This document shows positions 43,448 to 52,690 of a DNA stretch of 59,872 nt, in pieces. Position numbers and translations under genes: made by a program. Numbering within the stretch: the first letter of the stretch is position 1; each line of letters opens with the position of its first letter. Under the pieces are notes generated by a model. That model worked only from the letters and a program-made list of their open reading frames with translations, had not been told where the DNA came from and searched no databases. This DNA is from PALSA-1006 sp964571195 (GTDB lineage Bacteria > Pseudomonadota > Gammaproteobacteria > Burkholderiales > Gallionellaceae): the NCBI GenBank assembly GCA_964571195.1, contig CAZNAD010000014.1:1-59872 (forward strand). The letters run 5' to 3'.

Positions 43448-44695
43448 TTAGGCTCCGTACACTGGGAACTGCGTCGTCAACTTCTTCACCTCGGCGGAAA
43501 CGCGCGCGATCACCGCCTCATCGTTCGGCGCGTCCAACACGTCGGCGATCAGATGCGCCAGCTTCTCGGCTTCGAGTTCTTTGAAGCCGCGCGTGGTCAT
43601 CGCAGGTGAGCCGATACGGATACCGGAAGTGACGAATGGCTTCTCGGGGTCATTCGGGATCGCGTTCTTGTTCACGGTGATGTGCGCTTTGCCCAATGCC
43701 GCTTCGGCATCTTTACCCGTGAGTTTTTTCGCGCGCAGGTCAACCAGAAACACGTGACTGTCGGTGCGACCGGAGACGATACGCACGCCACGCTCGGTCA
43801 GCACCTTGGCCATCACACGCGCATTGTCGATCACTTGTTTTTGATATTCCTTGAACTCTTTGCTGGCTGCCTCTTTGAACGCCACCGCCTTGGCCGCGAT
43901 CACGTGCATCAGCGGGCCGCCCTGCAATGCAGGGAAGATCGCCGAGTTCAGCGCCTTTTCATGTTCGGCCTTGGCCAGGATCAAACCACCGCGCGGACCA
44001 CGCAGCGTCTTGTGCGTGGTGGTAGTGACAAAGTCGGCGATACCGACCGGATTGGGGTAATAACCCGCCGCGACCAGACCGGCGTAGTGCGCCATGTCCA
44101 CGAACAAATAGGCACCCACGCTGTCGGCGATGGCGCGGAAGCGTTTCCAGTCGATAACCAGCGCGTAGGCCGAGGCACCCGCCACGATCATCTTGGGCTT
44201 GTGTTGCGTGGCCAGCGCTTGCACCTGATCGTAATCAATCTCTTCTTTGTCGTTCAGGCCGTACTGGATGGCGTTGTATAACTTGCCGCTGATATTGACC
44301 GAAGCTCCGTGAGTCAGGTGACCTCCGTGCGCCAGACTCATGCCGAGGATGGTGTCGCCGGGCTTCAGTACCGAGACATACACCGCCTGATTGGCCTGCG
44401 AGCCGGAATGCGGCTGCACGTTGGCATATTCCGCGCCGAACAACGCTTTGGCGCGGTCGATAGCCAGTTGCTCGGCCACATCCACGTGTTCACAACCGCC
44501 GTAATAACGCTTGGCCGGATAACCTTCGGCATATTTATTGGTAAGCTGGCTACCCTGCGCTTCCATCACAGCCGGGCTGGTGTAATTCTCCGACGCGATC
44601 AGTTCGATGTGATCTTCCTGACGGCGGGTTTCATCCTGGATCGCATTCCAGAGTTCCGGGTCGGTAACGGCGATGGTGTTTTTGCGCGAGAACAT
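43448..44695 (-). CDS. glyA: Serine hydroxymethyltransferase
   Basis: PLP enzyme interconverting serine and glycine, with transfer of a one-carbon unit to folate. 415 residues; HIELIASENYTSPAVM, HSGSQANQAVY and TTTTHKTLRGPRGG with the PLP-binding Lys are present. It heads the minus-strand run of nrdR, rib genes and nusB, although repeats at its 3' side may separate the units. The 73 bases between it and livF contain no gene. Confidence 0.97.
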   Translation of the reverse strand: MFSRKNTIAVTDPELWNAIQDETRRQEDHIELIASENYTSPAVMEAQGSQLTNKYAEGYPAKRYYGGCEHVDVAEQLAIDRAKALFGAEYANVQPHSGSQANQAVYVSVLKPGDTILGMSLAHGGHLTHGASVNISGKLYNAIQYGLNDKEEIDYDQVQALATQHKPKMIVAGASAYALVIDWKRFRAIADSVGAYLFVDMAHYAGLVAAGYYPNPVGIADFVTTTTHKTLRGPRGGLILAKAEHEKALNSAIFPALQGGPLMHVIAAKAVAFKEAASKEFKEYQKQVIDNARVMAKVLTERGVRIVSGRTDSHVFLVDLRAKKLTGKDAEAALGKAHITVNKNAIPNDPEKPFVTSGIRIGSPAMTTRGFKELEAEKLAHLIADVLDAPNDEAVIARVSAEVKKLTTQFPVYGA

Positions 44696-44768
44696 GGCGG
44701 CCTTTCAAAGTAAAAAATAGAAAACGGGAGATTTCGTATTTTACCATGCCACTTCGAATACTTCAGTG

Positions 44769-45485
44769 CTAAGCGCCCAAGTACGCCCGCTGCACCGCCT
44801 CACTTCCCAACAACTCACTCGCCTTGCCCGACAAAGTGATCGCCCCGCTCTCCAGCACATAGCCGCGTTGCGCGGCTTCAAGGGCGAGCTTGGCATTTTG
44901 CTCGACCAGCAGGATGGAGACACCTTGCGCGGAGATATCGCGGATAGTCTCAAAGATTTTCGCCACCATCATCGGCGCGAGTCCCATGCTGGGCTCATCC
45001 AGCATCAATAGTTTCGGACGGCTCATGAGTGCGCGCGCCATCGCGACCATCTGCTGCTCTCCGCCGGAAAGCGTACCGGCGAGCTGCACACGGCGTTCGG
45101 CGAGGCGCGGGAACAGGGTATACATGCGCTCCAGATCGGCTTCGATCTCGTCATCGCTGCGGGTATATGCGCCCATGTGCAGATTCTCCGCCACGGTCAG
45201 CCGTGCGAAGATGCCGCGACCTTCCGGCACCAGCGCCAAACCCGCGCTCACGCGCTGGTGTGCGGGCATATGGTGCAATGAGTGGCCATCGTAGTGCAGC
45301 TTGCCCGCAGTGCAGTGCTGTAGTCCGGCCAAGGCTTTGAGTGTGGTGCTTTTGCCTGCGCCATTGCTGCCGATGAGCGCGACCAGCTCGCCCTGTGCGA
45401 TATGCAGGGCTATGCCTTTCAGCGCATGGATGCCGCCGTAATTGACCTTGAGGTGTTCGACTTCGAGAAGCGGGATCTGTGTCAT
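44769..45485 (-). CDS. livF: LIV-type ABC importer ATP-binding protein LivF
   Basis: Second ATPase of a branched-chain amino acid-type importer. 238 residues: Walker A GSNGAGKS, signature LSGGEQQMVAMA, and Walker B LLMLDEPSMGL, then the LVEQNAKLAL switch. Its start overlaps the livG stop by four bases. It is last in the livK-H-M-G-F order. Substrate could be Leu/Ile/Val or another amino or amide compound. Confidence 0.95.
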   Translation of the reverse strand: MTQIPLLEVEHLKVNYGGIHALKGIALHIAQGELVALIGSNGAGKSTTLKALAGLQHCTAGKLHYDGHSLHHMPAHQRVSAGLALVPEGRGIFARLTVAENLHMGAYTRSDDEIEADLERMYTLFPRLAERRVQLAGTLSGGEQQMVAMARALMSRPKLLMLDEPSMGLAPMMVAKIFETIRDISAQGVSILLVEQNAKLALEAAQRGYVLESGAITLSGKASELLGSEAVQRAYLGA

Positions 45486-46354
45486 TCGCTTACCCTCACC
45501 CCCTGCCCGTGTGACAATTCCGCAGGGGCTTCAGCCCCTAGCGGATTGCCTACCTTTGGCACTCCCGCTTGCGGGCGAGGGGAGTCTGTTCCCAGATACG
45601 CGGCGATCACGGCGGCATCGTTGCGCACTTGTTCCGGCGCACCTTCGGCAATCTTTTTGCCGTAGTCCAGCACCGCCACGCGGTCACACAGCCCCATGAT
45701 GAGTTTCACATCGTGTTCGATGAGCAATACGGTGATGCCGCTATCGCGGATCTTTTTCATCAGCTCTTTCAGACTTTCGGTCTCGGTGGCGTTCATGCCA
45801 GCGGCAGGTTCGTCCAGCGCCAGCAGCTTGGGGTCGGTCGCCAGCGCACGCGCGATTTCCAGTCTGCGCTGCTCACCGTAGGAAAGGTTTTTCGCCAGCG
45901 TGTTGGAAGGTCTGTGGATGCCGACATAACGCAGCAATTCGTGCGCGCGATCCTCAATGGCATGTTCTTCGACACGCGCGGCACGGTTGCGGGTAAGTGC
46001 GCCCCAGATGCCGGAACGTGTGCGCAGGTGACGGCCTACCATCACGTTTTCCAGCGCGCTCATGTTGGCGAACAGGCGGATGTTCTGAAAGGTGCGCGCG
46101 ATACCGGCCTGTGCCAGTACGTGCGGCTTGCAGTGCACATAGGCGCTGCCGTCAAAGTTGAAGGTGCCTTCATCGAGTTGATACAGCCCGGTGATGACGT
46201 TGAACAGTGTGGTCTTGCCTGCACCGTTGGGCCCGATAAGTCCATATATCTCGCCACGCTTGATGTGCAGCGACACCCCGGACAAGGCCGCGAGACCGCC
46301 GAAGCGCTTACCGATACCGCTCAATTCGAGCAGGGTATTAGCGGCCATGGTCAT
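45482..46354 (-). CDS. livG: LIV-type ABC importer ATP-binding protein LivG
   Basis: First ATPase of the importer. Walker A GPNGAGKT, signature LSYGEQRRLEIARAL, Walker B LALDEPAAGMN and LIEHDVKLIMGL are complete. The usual C-terminus (VIAAYLG) is followed by about 28 extra residues (PRPQAGVPKVG onwards) encoded by palindromic repeats at 45494-45590. ATG 46354 overlaps livM by 17 bases; a second Met at 46348 is possible. Confidence 0.94.
   Translation of the reverse strand: MTMAANTLLELSGIGKRFGGLAALSGVSLHIKRGEIYGLIGPNGAGKTTLFNVITGLYQLDEGTFNFDGSAYVHCKPHVLAQAGIARTFQNIRLFANMSALENVMVGRHLRTRSGIWGALTRNRAARVEEHAIEDRAHELLRYVGIHRPSNTLAKNLSYGEQRRLEIARALATDPKLLALDEPAAGMNATETESLKELMKKIRDSGITVLLIEHDVKLIMGLCDRVAVLDYGKKIAEGAPEQVRNDAAVIAAYLGTDSPRPQAGVPKVGNPLGAEAPAELSHGQGVRVSE
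45494..45590. repeat. Composite palindromic repeat encoding the LivG C-terminal tail
   Basis: Contains hairpins AGGGGC-TTCA-GCCCCT (45524-45539) and CCCGC/GCGGG (45564-45575), with CCCTC and GAGGGGAG blocks at the ends. It is translated in frame as the last residues of LivG. Confidence 0.75.
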
Positions 46355-47435
46355 ACACCGTATCCTGTTCCTGCTGCGCCGCCGTTTCGTCCGGCATCAA
46401 CTCGCGGCGACGCTGCGTGGAAGGCCACAATCCCGCCGGACGCCACAGCATCACCAGGATCAGCGCCAAGCCGAACATGAGCATACGCAGACTTTCCGGA
46501 TCGACCACGATCTTGCCGAACAATGCCTGCTGCACTGGACCTGCACCGTGGCGAAACACCTCCGGCAACACCACCAGCAACACACCGCCCAACACCACGC
46601 CGGTGATGTTACCCATGCCGCCGAGCACCACCATACACAGCACCATGATGGATTCCATCAGACTGAAACTTTCAGGACTGACGAAACCCTGAAAGCCTGC
46701 GAACAATCCGCCGGAGATGCCGCCAAACGTCGCCCCCATCGCGAACGCGAGCAGTTTGATATTGCGCGTGTTGATGCCCATCGCATTGGCCGCCACTTCG
46801 TCTTCGCGTATCGCCATCCACGCCCGCCCGATACGCGAGTGTTGCAGTCGCAACGAAACGAACGCCACCAGCAGGGTGAAGGCAAGGAACAGGTAATAAT
46901 GCTGGTGCACGCTGGTAAAACCGATGCCGAAGATTTCATGCTGGCCAGCAAAGGAGAATTCGCCAACATGCAGCGGATCGATGCTGCTGATACCCTGCGG
47001 GCCGTTGGTGATATTGACCGGCGCATTCAGGTTGTTCATGAAGATACGGATGATCTCGCCGAAGCCCAGCGTGACGATGGCAAGGTAGTCGCCGCGCAGA
47101 CGCAATGTGGGCGCGCCGAGCAACACGCCGAAGAAACAGGCGAACACTGCCCCCAGCGGCAGCACCACATACATCGGCCAGTGCAAGCCAAACTGCGGCG
47201 AACCGAGCAAGGCATAGGTGTAGGCACCGACCGCAAAGAACGCGATGTAACCGAGATCGAGCAGGCCCGCATAACCGACCACGATGTTCAATCCCAGCGC
47301 CAGCATGATGTAGAGCAGTGCAAAATCGGCGATACGCACCCAGCCGTGACCGAACAGCGCATCGATCACAAAAGGCAGCACCAACAAGACGGCGGCCAAA
47401 ACCAGATGACGGTTCGCAGGACGATGCAGCTTCAT
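46338..47435 (-). CDS. livM: LIV-type ABC importer permease LivM
   Basis: Inner-membrane permease of 365 residues with about nine to ten membrane segments. The sequence YAGLLDLGYIAFFAVGAYTYALL and the permease coupling region GRAWMAIREDEVAANAMGINTRNIKL are characteristic. The C-terminus (ETAAQQEQDTVYDHGR) overlaps the livG start. Its start overlaps the livH stop by four bases. Confidence 0.95.
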   Translation of the reverse strand: MKLHRPANRHLVLAAVLLVLPFVIDALFGHGWVRIADFALLYIMLALGLNIVVGYAGLLDLGYIAFFAVGAYTYALLGSPQFGLHWPMYVVLPLGAVFACFFGVLLGAPTLRLRGDYLAIVTLGFGEIIRIFMNNLNAPVNITNGPQGISSIDPLHVGEFSFAGQHEIFGIGFTSVHQHYYLFLAFTLLVAFVSLRLQHSRIGRAWMAIREDEVAANAMGINTRNIKLLAFAMGATFGGISGGLFAGFQGFVSPESFSLMESIMVLCMVVLGGMGNITGVVLGGVLLVVLPEVFRHGAGPVQQALFGKIVVDPESLRMLMFGLALILVMLWRPAGLWPSTQRRRELMPDETAAQQEQDTVYDHGR

Positions 47436-48355
47436 GCGCGCTCCGCCACACGTTCACCCAGCAGACCGGAAGGCCGCAACACCAGCACCGCGATCAGCAC
47501 GAAGAAGGCGAACACATCCTGGTAATGGCTACCGAGGAAACCGCCAGTGAGGTCGCCGATGTAACCCGCGCCCAGACTTTCGATCAGCCCCAGCAACACC
47601 CCACCCAGCATCGCGCCGCGCAGGTTGCCGATGCCGCCCAGCACGGCGGCGGTAAAGGCTTTCAGCCCGAGCATAAAGCCCATGTAGTAATGCACGATGC
47701 CGTAGTTGGCGCTGACCATGAACCCGGCCACGGCGGCAAGTGCGGAACCCAGCATGAAGGTGGTGGAGATGACGTAATTGATATCCACGCCCATCAATGC
47801 GGCAGCGGAAGGGTTCTCGGCCACGGCGCGCATAGCGCGCCCCATACGTGTACGGTGTACCACCACCATCAGCCCAGCCATCATCAGCAGCGCCACCAGC
47901 ACGATCACCATCTGCACATCGGTGATGATCGCCCCGCCCATCTCATGCAGACCGTTGTTGAATGGCAGGGGAAACGCATGGTATTCCCGCCCCCAAATCA
48001 TCATCGCCAGATTCTGCAATACGATGGAAACGCCGATGGCGGTGATGAGCGGCGCGAGGCGCGGGGCATTGCGCAACGGACGATAGGCGACACGTTCGAT
48101 GCCGTAACCCAGCGCCATACAGGCCGCAACCGCCAACATCAGACTGAACAACACCGCCAGCACGGGCACGAACGCCGCCGCCAACAATGCCTGCAAGGCC
48201 GTGAGCGCCACCATGGCACCAATCATCACCACTTCGCCGTGGGCGAAATTGATCAGACCGAGGATGCCGTACACCATGGTGTAACCGAGCGCGACCAGCG
48301 CATACACGCTGCCCTGCACCAGACCGTTGATGAGTTGCTGAAGAAAGATATCCAC
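47432..48355 (-). CDS. livH: LIV-type ABC importer permease LivH
   Basis: Permease partner of LivM, 307 residues. QQLINGLVQGSVYALVALGYTMVYGI and GLINFAHGEVVMIGA open the protein, and the coupling loop GRAMRAVAENPSAAALMGVDI is typical. It follows livK across a 59-base gap holding a hairpin and T-run. Confidence 0.95.
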   Translation of the reverse strand: MDIFLQQLINGLVQGSVYALVALGYTMVYGILGLINFAHGEVVMIGAMVALTALQALLAAAFVPVLAVLFSLMLAVAACMALGYGIERVAYRPLRNAPRLAPLITAIGVSIVLQNLAMMIWGREYHAFPLPFNNGLHEMGGAIITDVQMVIVLVALLMMAGLMVVVHRTRMGRAMRAVAENPSAAALMGVDINYVISTTFMLGSALAAVAGFMVSANYGIVHYYMGFMLGLKAFTAAVLGGIGNLRGAMLGGVLLGLIESLGAGYIGDLTGGFLGSHYQDVFAFFVLIAVLVLRPSGLLGERVAERA

Positions 48356-48364
48356 GGAGACCTA

Positions 48365-48396
48365 CAAAGAAAAAGCGACACACGCGGTGTCGCTTC
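48365..48396 (-). terminator. Intrinsic terminator/attenuator between livK and livH
   Basis: The arms AAGCGACAC (48372-48380) and GTGTCGCTT (48386-48394) form a 9-base stem. On the minus strand a T-rich run (GCTTTTTCTTT) follows. Placed after the binding-protein gene, it would lower permease expression relative to LivK, a common importer arrangement. Confidence 0.8.
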
Positions 48397-48414
48397 GGGT
48401 TTTACTGTGTTGCA

Positions 48415-49596
48415 TCACGGTGCCGCGCCGCCCATGGTCTCGACCGCCTGCCACTTGGCCTGGCGCACTTGATACAAAGTCACCGCACCGCCTTTCAGGT
48501 CGCCCTTCGCGTCGAACGCGATCTTGGCGGTCACCCCCTCGTGTACCACCGTACCCAGCAGCGGCAGATATTTGGCGGGTTCGGCGGAATCGGCTTTTTG
48601 CATCGCGGCGATCATCACGTTCACCGCGTCGTAGCAATACGGTGCATAAAGCTGGATGGGTTGTTTGAACTGTGCTTCATAACGCGTGGCGAAATCGCGC
48701 CCGCTCGGCATCTTGTCCAGCGGCACACCGGGCAAAGAGGCATACGTGCCCTCGGCGGCACCTCCCGCGTTGTCGATGAACTTCGGCGTATAACCACCGT
48801 CCCCCATCATGAACTGGGTCTGCATACCCAAGGCACGCAGCTGTTTGACCATGGGAGAACCCTGCGGGTCCATGCCACCGAAGAAGATCAGGTCGGGTTG
48901 TTTGCCTTTGATGGAAGTCAACACGGCAGCGAAATCAACCGCTTTGTCGGTGGTGTATTCGCGCGCGACGATCTGTGCACCGTTGGCTTGAGCCGACTTG
49001 ACGAATTCGTCGGCGATGCCCTGTCCGTAGGCGGTACGGTCATCCAGCACGGCGATCTTCTTTGCGCCCAGCTTCTTTGTCGCGAACTCACCCAACACCT
49101 TGCCCTGCTGGGCATCGTTGGCCATCACACGGAAGGCGGTCTTGTAGCCTTGCGCGGTATAGGCCACGGCGGTCGCCGATGGCGCGATCTGCGGGATACC
49201 ATTGTCACTATAGATGCGCGAGGCGGGGATGCTGGTACCGGAGTTGAGATGCCCGATGACTCCGCTCACCTTGGCATCCACCAGTTTCTGCGCCACGATG
49301 GTCGCCGCCTTGGGATCAGACTGGTCATCCTCGCTCAACAACTCGAAACGTACTTTTTTGCCACCGATGAGTACACCTTTGGCATTCGCATCTTCAATCG
49401 CCATGCGGGTGCCGTATTCGTTGTCTTTACCGATATGAGCCTGCGGGCCGGTGAGTGGTGCCGAGGCACCGATTTTGACCACCAGCTCGGCGGCATCTTG
49501 TGCCTGGGAAGCAGGAGCTTCGGTTTTGCCACAAGCGGCAAGTAAAAAGATCGAACTCAAGGCGAGAAGCGAAGCTGGCTTGCTGTATGACATCAT
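48415..49596 (-). CDS. livK: LIV-type ABC importer periplasmic binding lipoprotein
   Basis: Substrate-binding protein of 393 residues. The signal LLALSSIFLLAAC ends in a lipobox, so it is membrane-anchored, unlike the soluble LivK of E. coli. The type 1 periplasmic fold follows: VKIGASAPLTGPQAHIGKD, SGVIGHLNSGTSIPAS, and KKIAVLDDRTAYGQGIAD. It is the first gene of the operon. Two adjacent ATGs (49596, 49593) are possible starts. The true ligand is not determined. Confidence 0.93.
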   Translation of the reverse strand: MMSYSKPASLLALSSIFLLAACGKTEAPASQAQDAAELVVKIGASAPLTGPQAHIGKDNEYGTRMAIEDANAKGVLIGGKKVRFELLSEDDQSDPKAATIVAQKLVDAKVSGVIGHLNSGTSIPASRIYSDNGIPQIAPSATAVAYTAQGYKTAFRVMANDAQQGKVLGEFATKKLGAKKIAVLDDRTAYGQGIADEFVKSAQANGAQIVAREYTTDKAVDFAAVLTSIKGKQPDLIFFGGMDPQGSPMVKQLRALGMQTQFMMGDGGYTPKFIDNAGGAAEGTYASLPGVPLDKMPSGRDFATRYEAQFKQPIQLYAPYCYDAVNVMIAAMQKADSAEPAKYLPLLGTVVHEGVTAKIAFDAKGDLKGGAVTLYQVRQAKWQAVETMGGAAP

Positions 49597-49664
49597 GGAA
49601 ACCCGATAGACAAAAGGACTGCGGGATTATGCGTAGCCCCCTGATGCTTGTCAATTTTGGACAA

Positions 49665-49691
49665 TAAAAAAGCCGGCTTGCGCCGGCTTTT
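49665..49691 (-). terminator. Intrinsic terminator after the cytochrome c gene
   Basis: Stem AGCCGGC (49671-49677) and GCCGGCT (49682-49688) with loop TTGC, flanked by A-runs on one side and TTTT on the other. It can end transcription in both directions and isolates the cytochrome gene from livK. Confidence 0.85.
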
Positions 49692-49714
49692 AGACTTCAA
49701 GACTGGATCGAAAA

Positions 49715-50023
49715 TTATTTCAAACCAGCGATGAAAGCCAGGATTTCCTTCATGTCAGCATCGCTAACCTTAGGATTTGCTGGCATAGGCATAGAACCCC
49801 AAGCACCAGCGCCACCCTTCTTGATCTTGTCTGCCAGATGACCAACGTCACCCTTGTACTTCTCAGCAACTGCCTTCCAAGCCGGACCAACAACCTTCTT
49901 GTCCACTGCGTGGCAAGCGGTGCAGTTATTCTTCTTTGCAACAGCCGGCATGTCGGCTGCCATTGCGGAACCAGCAACCATCAGACCTGCTGCAGCAATC
50001 ATGCTAACCAAAATAGATTTCAT
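49715..50023 (-). CDS. Small class I cytochrome c (c551/c552-like)
   Basis: A periplasmic electron carrier of 102 residues with signal MKSILVSMIAAAGLMVAGSAMA. Heme attachment motif CTACH at 34-38, and the distal Met in SMPMPANP near residue 80. It is a single-domain protein, monocistronic between its own promoter-like sequence and terminator. Partner oxidoreductases are not in the window. Confidence 0.95.
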   Translation of the reverse strand: MKSILVSMIAAAGLMVAGSAMAADMPAVAKKNNCTACHAVDKKVVGPAWKAVAEKYKGDVGHLADKIKKGGAGAWGSMPMPANPKVSDADMKEILAFIAGLK

Positions 50024-50081
50024 AGTCTCTCCCTAATAGATTTGGACTTCGCTAAAGTTTGGGAATTGTTACCCCGCACGC

Positions 50082-50109
50082 ATTCTAAACAACTCCATCA
50101 ACTTTGCAA
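50082..50109 (-). promoter_or_regulatory. Sigma70-like promoter of the cytochrome c gene
   Basis: On the minus strand TTGCAA (50109-50104) and TAGAAT (50087-50082) are 16 bases apart, about 60 bases upstream of the start codon. It is a good but unproven match to the consensus. Confidence 0.5.
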
Positions 50110-50129
50110 CTCCCCCTGCGGGCACTTTT

Positions 50130-50744
50130 TCAACTGTCTTCCAGCCATTTGATCAGGTCGGACCATTGCGCGATATCCTGCTCGGCCAGATGAGGCGAGA
50201 TATCGAAGATGCTTTTGCCTTCGAATGCCGCATTCACATACACCTGCGCCTCGCGCAGGTAGCCCAGTACCGGCACATCGAGTTGCGCAAGAAATTGTTC
50301 CAGCGTCACTGCGGCACGTGTACGCGGAGCCATGCGCATCCCCACCACACCGATCTGTACACGGCCTTTGCGGGCTGCCTTTTCCGCGCTCAATTCACGC
50401 AAGAAATCGTAGCTGGCCTGGATATCGAACAACGACGGCGCGATAGGAACGACGATCTTCTGAACCAACTTGACCGCATGATCCAGATTCTTGCCGTGCA
50501 GCCCGGCGGGAGAATCGATCACCAGCACATCCGCCTGCACCGCTTTTTCGCGCTCACCCTGCAAAGGCCAGATGATGGGCAGGCTACTGTCGCGCTGAGC
50601 CAGCCACAGACTAGCAGATTTCTGCCTATCCAGATCGAGCATCGCCACATGCCTGCCTGTCGCTGCCAGATAGCCGGCGATATTGGTACTCAGCGTCGTC
50701 TTGCCGCTGCCGCCTTTGGGATTCGCTATCAATATCGCCTGCAT
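50130..50744 (-). CDS. Orphan ParA-family ATPase
   Basis: A 204-residue P-loop ATPase with the deviant Walker A KGGSGKTT at 10-17, LDLDRQKSA after it and VLVIDSPAGL as Walker B. No ParB, parS or partner gene lies next to it, so it is not a standard segregation locus. Such short orphan ParAs can position protein complexes. It stands alone between the cytochrome and ilvD, on the same strand. Confidence 0.87.
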   Translation of the reverse strand: MQAILIANPKGGSGKTTLSTNIAGYLAATGRHVAMLDLDRQKSASLWLAQRDSSLPIIWPLQGEREKAVQADVLVIDSPAGLHGKNLDHAVKLVQKIVVPIAPSLFDIQASYDFLRELSAEKAARKGRVQIGVVGMRMAPRTRAAVTLEQFLAQLDVPVLGYLREAQVYVNAAFEGKSIFDISPHLAEQDIAQWSDLIKWLEDS

Positions 50745-50774
50745 GTGACGCCTCCTTACGATTTGCTGACTGCC

Positions 50775-52625
50775 TTATTTCTCCACTTGCGACACGTCGC
50801 GCACCGCACCTTTGTCCGCCGAGGTCACCATTGCGGCATAGGCGCGCAACGCCGCCGATATTTTGCGCGGACGCTCGGCGGCTGGCTTCCATGCCTGCTT
50901 GCCTTTGGCTTCCATTGCCGCGCGACGCGTTACCAATTCAGCATCAGTGATCGCCAAGTTGATGGTGCGATTCGGAATGTCGATCTCAATACGATCACCT
51001 TCCTGCACCAATCCGATCGCGCCGCCGCTGGCCGCCTCGGGAGAGGCATGACCGATACTCAAGCCGGATGTGCCACCGGAAAAGCGCCCGTCAGTGAGCA
51101 GCGCACAAGCTTTGCCCAAGCCTTTCGATTTCAGATACGAGGTCGGGTACAACATCTCCTGCATGCCGGGACCGCCCTTGGGTCCTTCGTAGCGAATGAC
51201 CACAACGTCGCCCGCGACGATCTGGTCGGCGAGGATACCGGCGGTCGCCGCGTCCTGACTCTCGAACACGCGCGCACGTCCACTGAATTTCAGAATGCTC
51301 TCATCCACGCCAGCGGTCTTCACAATGCAGCCGTCCAGCGCGATGTTGCCGTGCAGCACGGCGAGGCCGCCGTCCTGCGAATAGGCATGCGCCTTGTCGC
51401 GGATGCAACCTTTGGCTCTATCCGCATCCAGCTCGGGATAGAGCATGGATTGCGAAAACGCGATGGTGGTGGCAATGCCGCCGGGTGCTGCGCGGTAGAA
51501 CCTCTTCACTGCCTCGTCCTGGGTCAGCGTGATATCCCACTGCTTGAGGCCTTCGCGCAAGTTCTTGCTGTGTACGCTACCGACTTCGCCGTGCAGCAAG
51601 CCCGCTCTATCCAGCTCGCCCAAGATGGCGACGATGCCGCCCGCACGGTGCACATCTTCCATGTGATATTCGGACGACGGGGCAACCTTGCACAGCGTCG
51701 GCACGTGCAGCGACAGGCGATCCATATCTTTCATGGTGAAATCCACACCCGCTTCGCGGGCAATGGCAAGCAGATGCAGCACGGTATTGGTCGAGCCGCC
51801 CATGGCAATATCCAGCGTCATCGCGTTCTCGAACGCATCAAAGGTGGCGATACTGCGCGGCAACACCGAGGCGTCATCCTGCTCGTAATAACGCTTGGCC
51901 AGCTCGACAATCAAACGTCCGGCGCGCAGGAACAGCTGCTTGCGCTCAGCATGCGTCGCCACCAGCGAACCGTTGCCCGGCAACGACAGACCCAATGCTT
52001 CGGTCAGGCAGTTCATCGAGTTGGCGGTGAACATGCCGGAGCAGGAGCCGCAGGTCGGGCAGGCGGAACGCTCGATGGCATCCACCTCTTCGTCGCTCAC
52101 GCGGCTGTCCGCGGCCGCGACCATCGCGTCGACCAGATCCAATCCCTTCACCTTGCCCTGCCAGTTCACTTTGCCCGCTTCCATCGGCCCGCCGGAAACG
52201 AACACCACCGGGATGTTCAGGCGCATCGCGGCCATCAACATGCCGGGGGTGATCTTGTCGCAATTGGAGATGCACACCAGCGCGTCGGCGCAGTGCGCGT
52301 TGACCATGTATTCCACCGAATCGGCGATCAAATCGCGGCTGGGCAGCGAATACAGCATGCCGTCGTGGCCCATGGCGATGCCGTCGTCGATGGCGATGGT
52401 GTTGAACTCTTTGGCGATGCCGCCCGCCTTCTCGATCTCGCGTGCCACCAACTGGCCCATATCCTTCAGGTGCACGTGGCCGGGTACGAACTGGGTAAAG
52501 GAGTTAGCAATGGCGATGATGGGCTTGCCGAAGTCGCCTTCGGTCATGCCGGTGGCGCGCCACAAAGAGCGCGCGCCGGCCATGTTGCGGCCATGGGTGG
52601 AAGTACGGGAACGGTAAGCTGGCAT
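50775..52625 (-). CDS. ilvD: Dihydroxy-acid dehydratase
   Basis: Iron-sulfur dehydratase in isoleucine and valine synthesis. 616 residues. Cluster cysteines lie in ISNCDKITPGMLMA and CPTCGSCSGMFTANSMNCL; IDDGIAMGHDGMLYSLPSR, and GRFSGGTSGLSIGHASPEAA near the C-terminus, are diagnostic. Divergent from lgt over 65 bases. Whether it is controlled with the distant liv genes cannot be seen. Confidence 0.97.
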   Translation of the reverse strand: MPAYRSRTSTHGRNMAGARSLWRATGMTEGDFGKPIIAIANSFTQFVPGHVHLKDMGQLVAREIEKAGGIAKEFNTIAIDDGIAMGHDGMLYSLPSRDLIADSVEYMVNAHCADALVCISNCDKITPGMLMAAMRLNIPVVFVSGGPMEAGKVNWQGKVKGLDLVDAMVAAADSRVSDEEVDAIERSACPTCGSCSGMFTANSMNCLTEALGLSLPGNGSLVATHAERKQLFLRAGRLIVELAKRYYEQDDASVLPRSIATFDAFENAMTLDIAMGGSTNTVLHLLAIAREAGVDFTMKDMDRLSLHVPTLCKVAPSSEYHMEDVHRAGGIVAILGELDRAGLLHGEVGSVHSKNLREGLKQWDITLTQDEAVKRFYRAAPGGIATTIAFSQSMLYPELDADRAKGCIRDKAHAYSQDGGLAVLHGNIALDGCIVKTAGVDESILKFSGRARVFESQDAATAGILADQIVAGDVVVIRYEGPKGGPGMQEMLYPTSYLKSKGLGKACALLTDGRFSGGTSGLSIGHASPEAASGGAIGLVQEGDRIEIDIPNRTINLAITDAELVTRRAAMEAKGKQAWKPAAERPRKISAALRAYAAMVTSADKGAVRDVSQVEK

Positions 52626-52655
52626 GATGTCTCTCTAATGTAATGGTGATACACG

Positions 52656-52661
52656 TATAAT
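52656..52661 (+). promoter_or_regulatory. Possible -10 element of lgt
   Basis: A perfect TATAAT lies 30 bases before the lgt start in the ilvD-lgt gap. The -35 region at the right distance is poor, so this is tentative. Confidence 0.4.
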
Positions 52662-52690
52662 CTAGCGGTCAATTCTAACCGATTCGCCCC

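Noticed and set aside
50166..52643. Plus-strand open frame of 825 codons
   Set aside because: It runs antisense to ilvD and the ParA gene, both with complete signatures. The product is rich in His, Arg and Gln, as typical of antisense frames.
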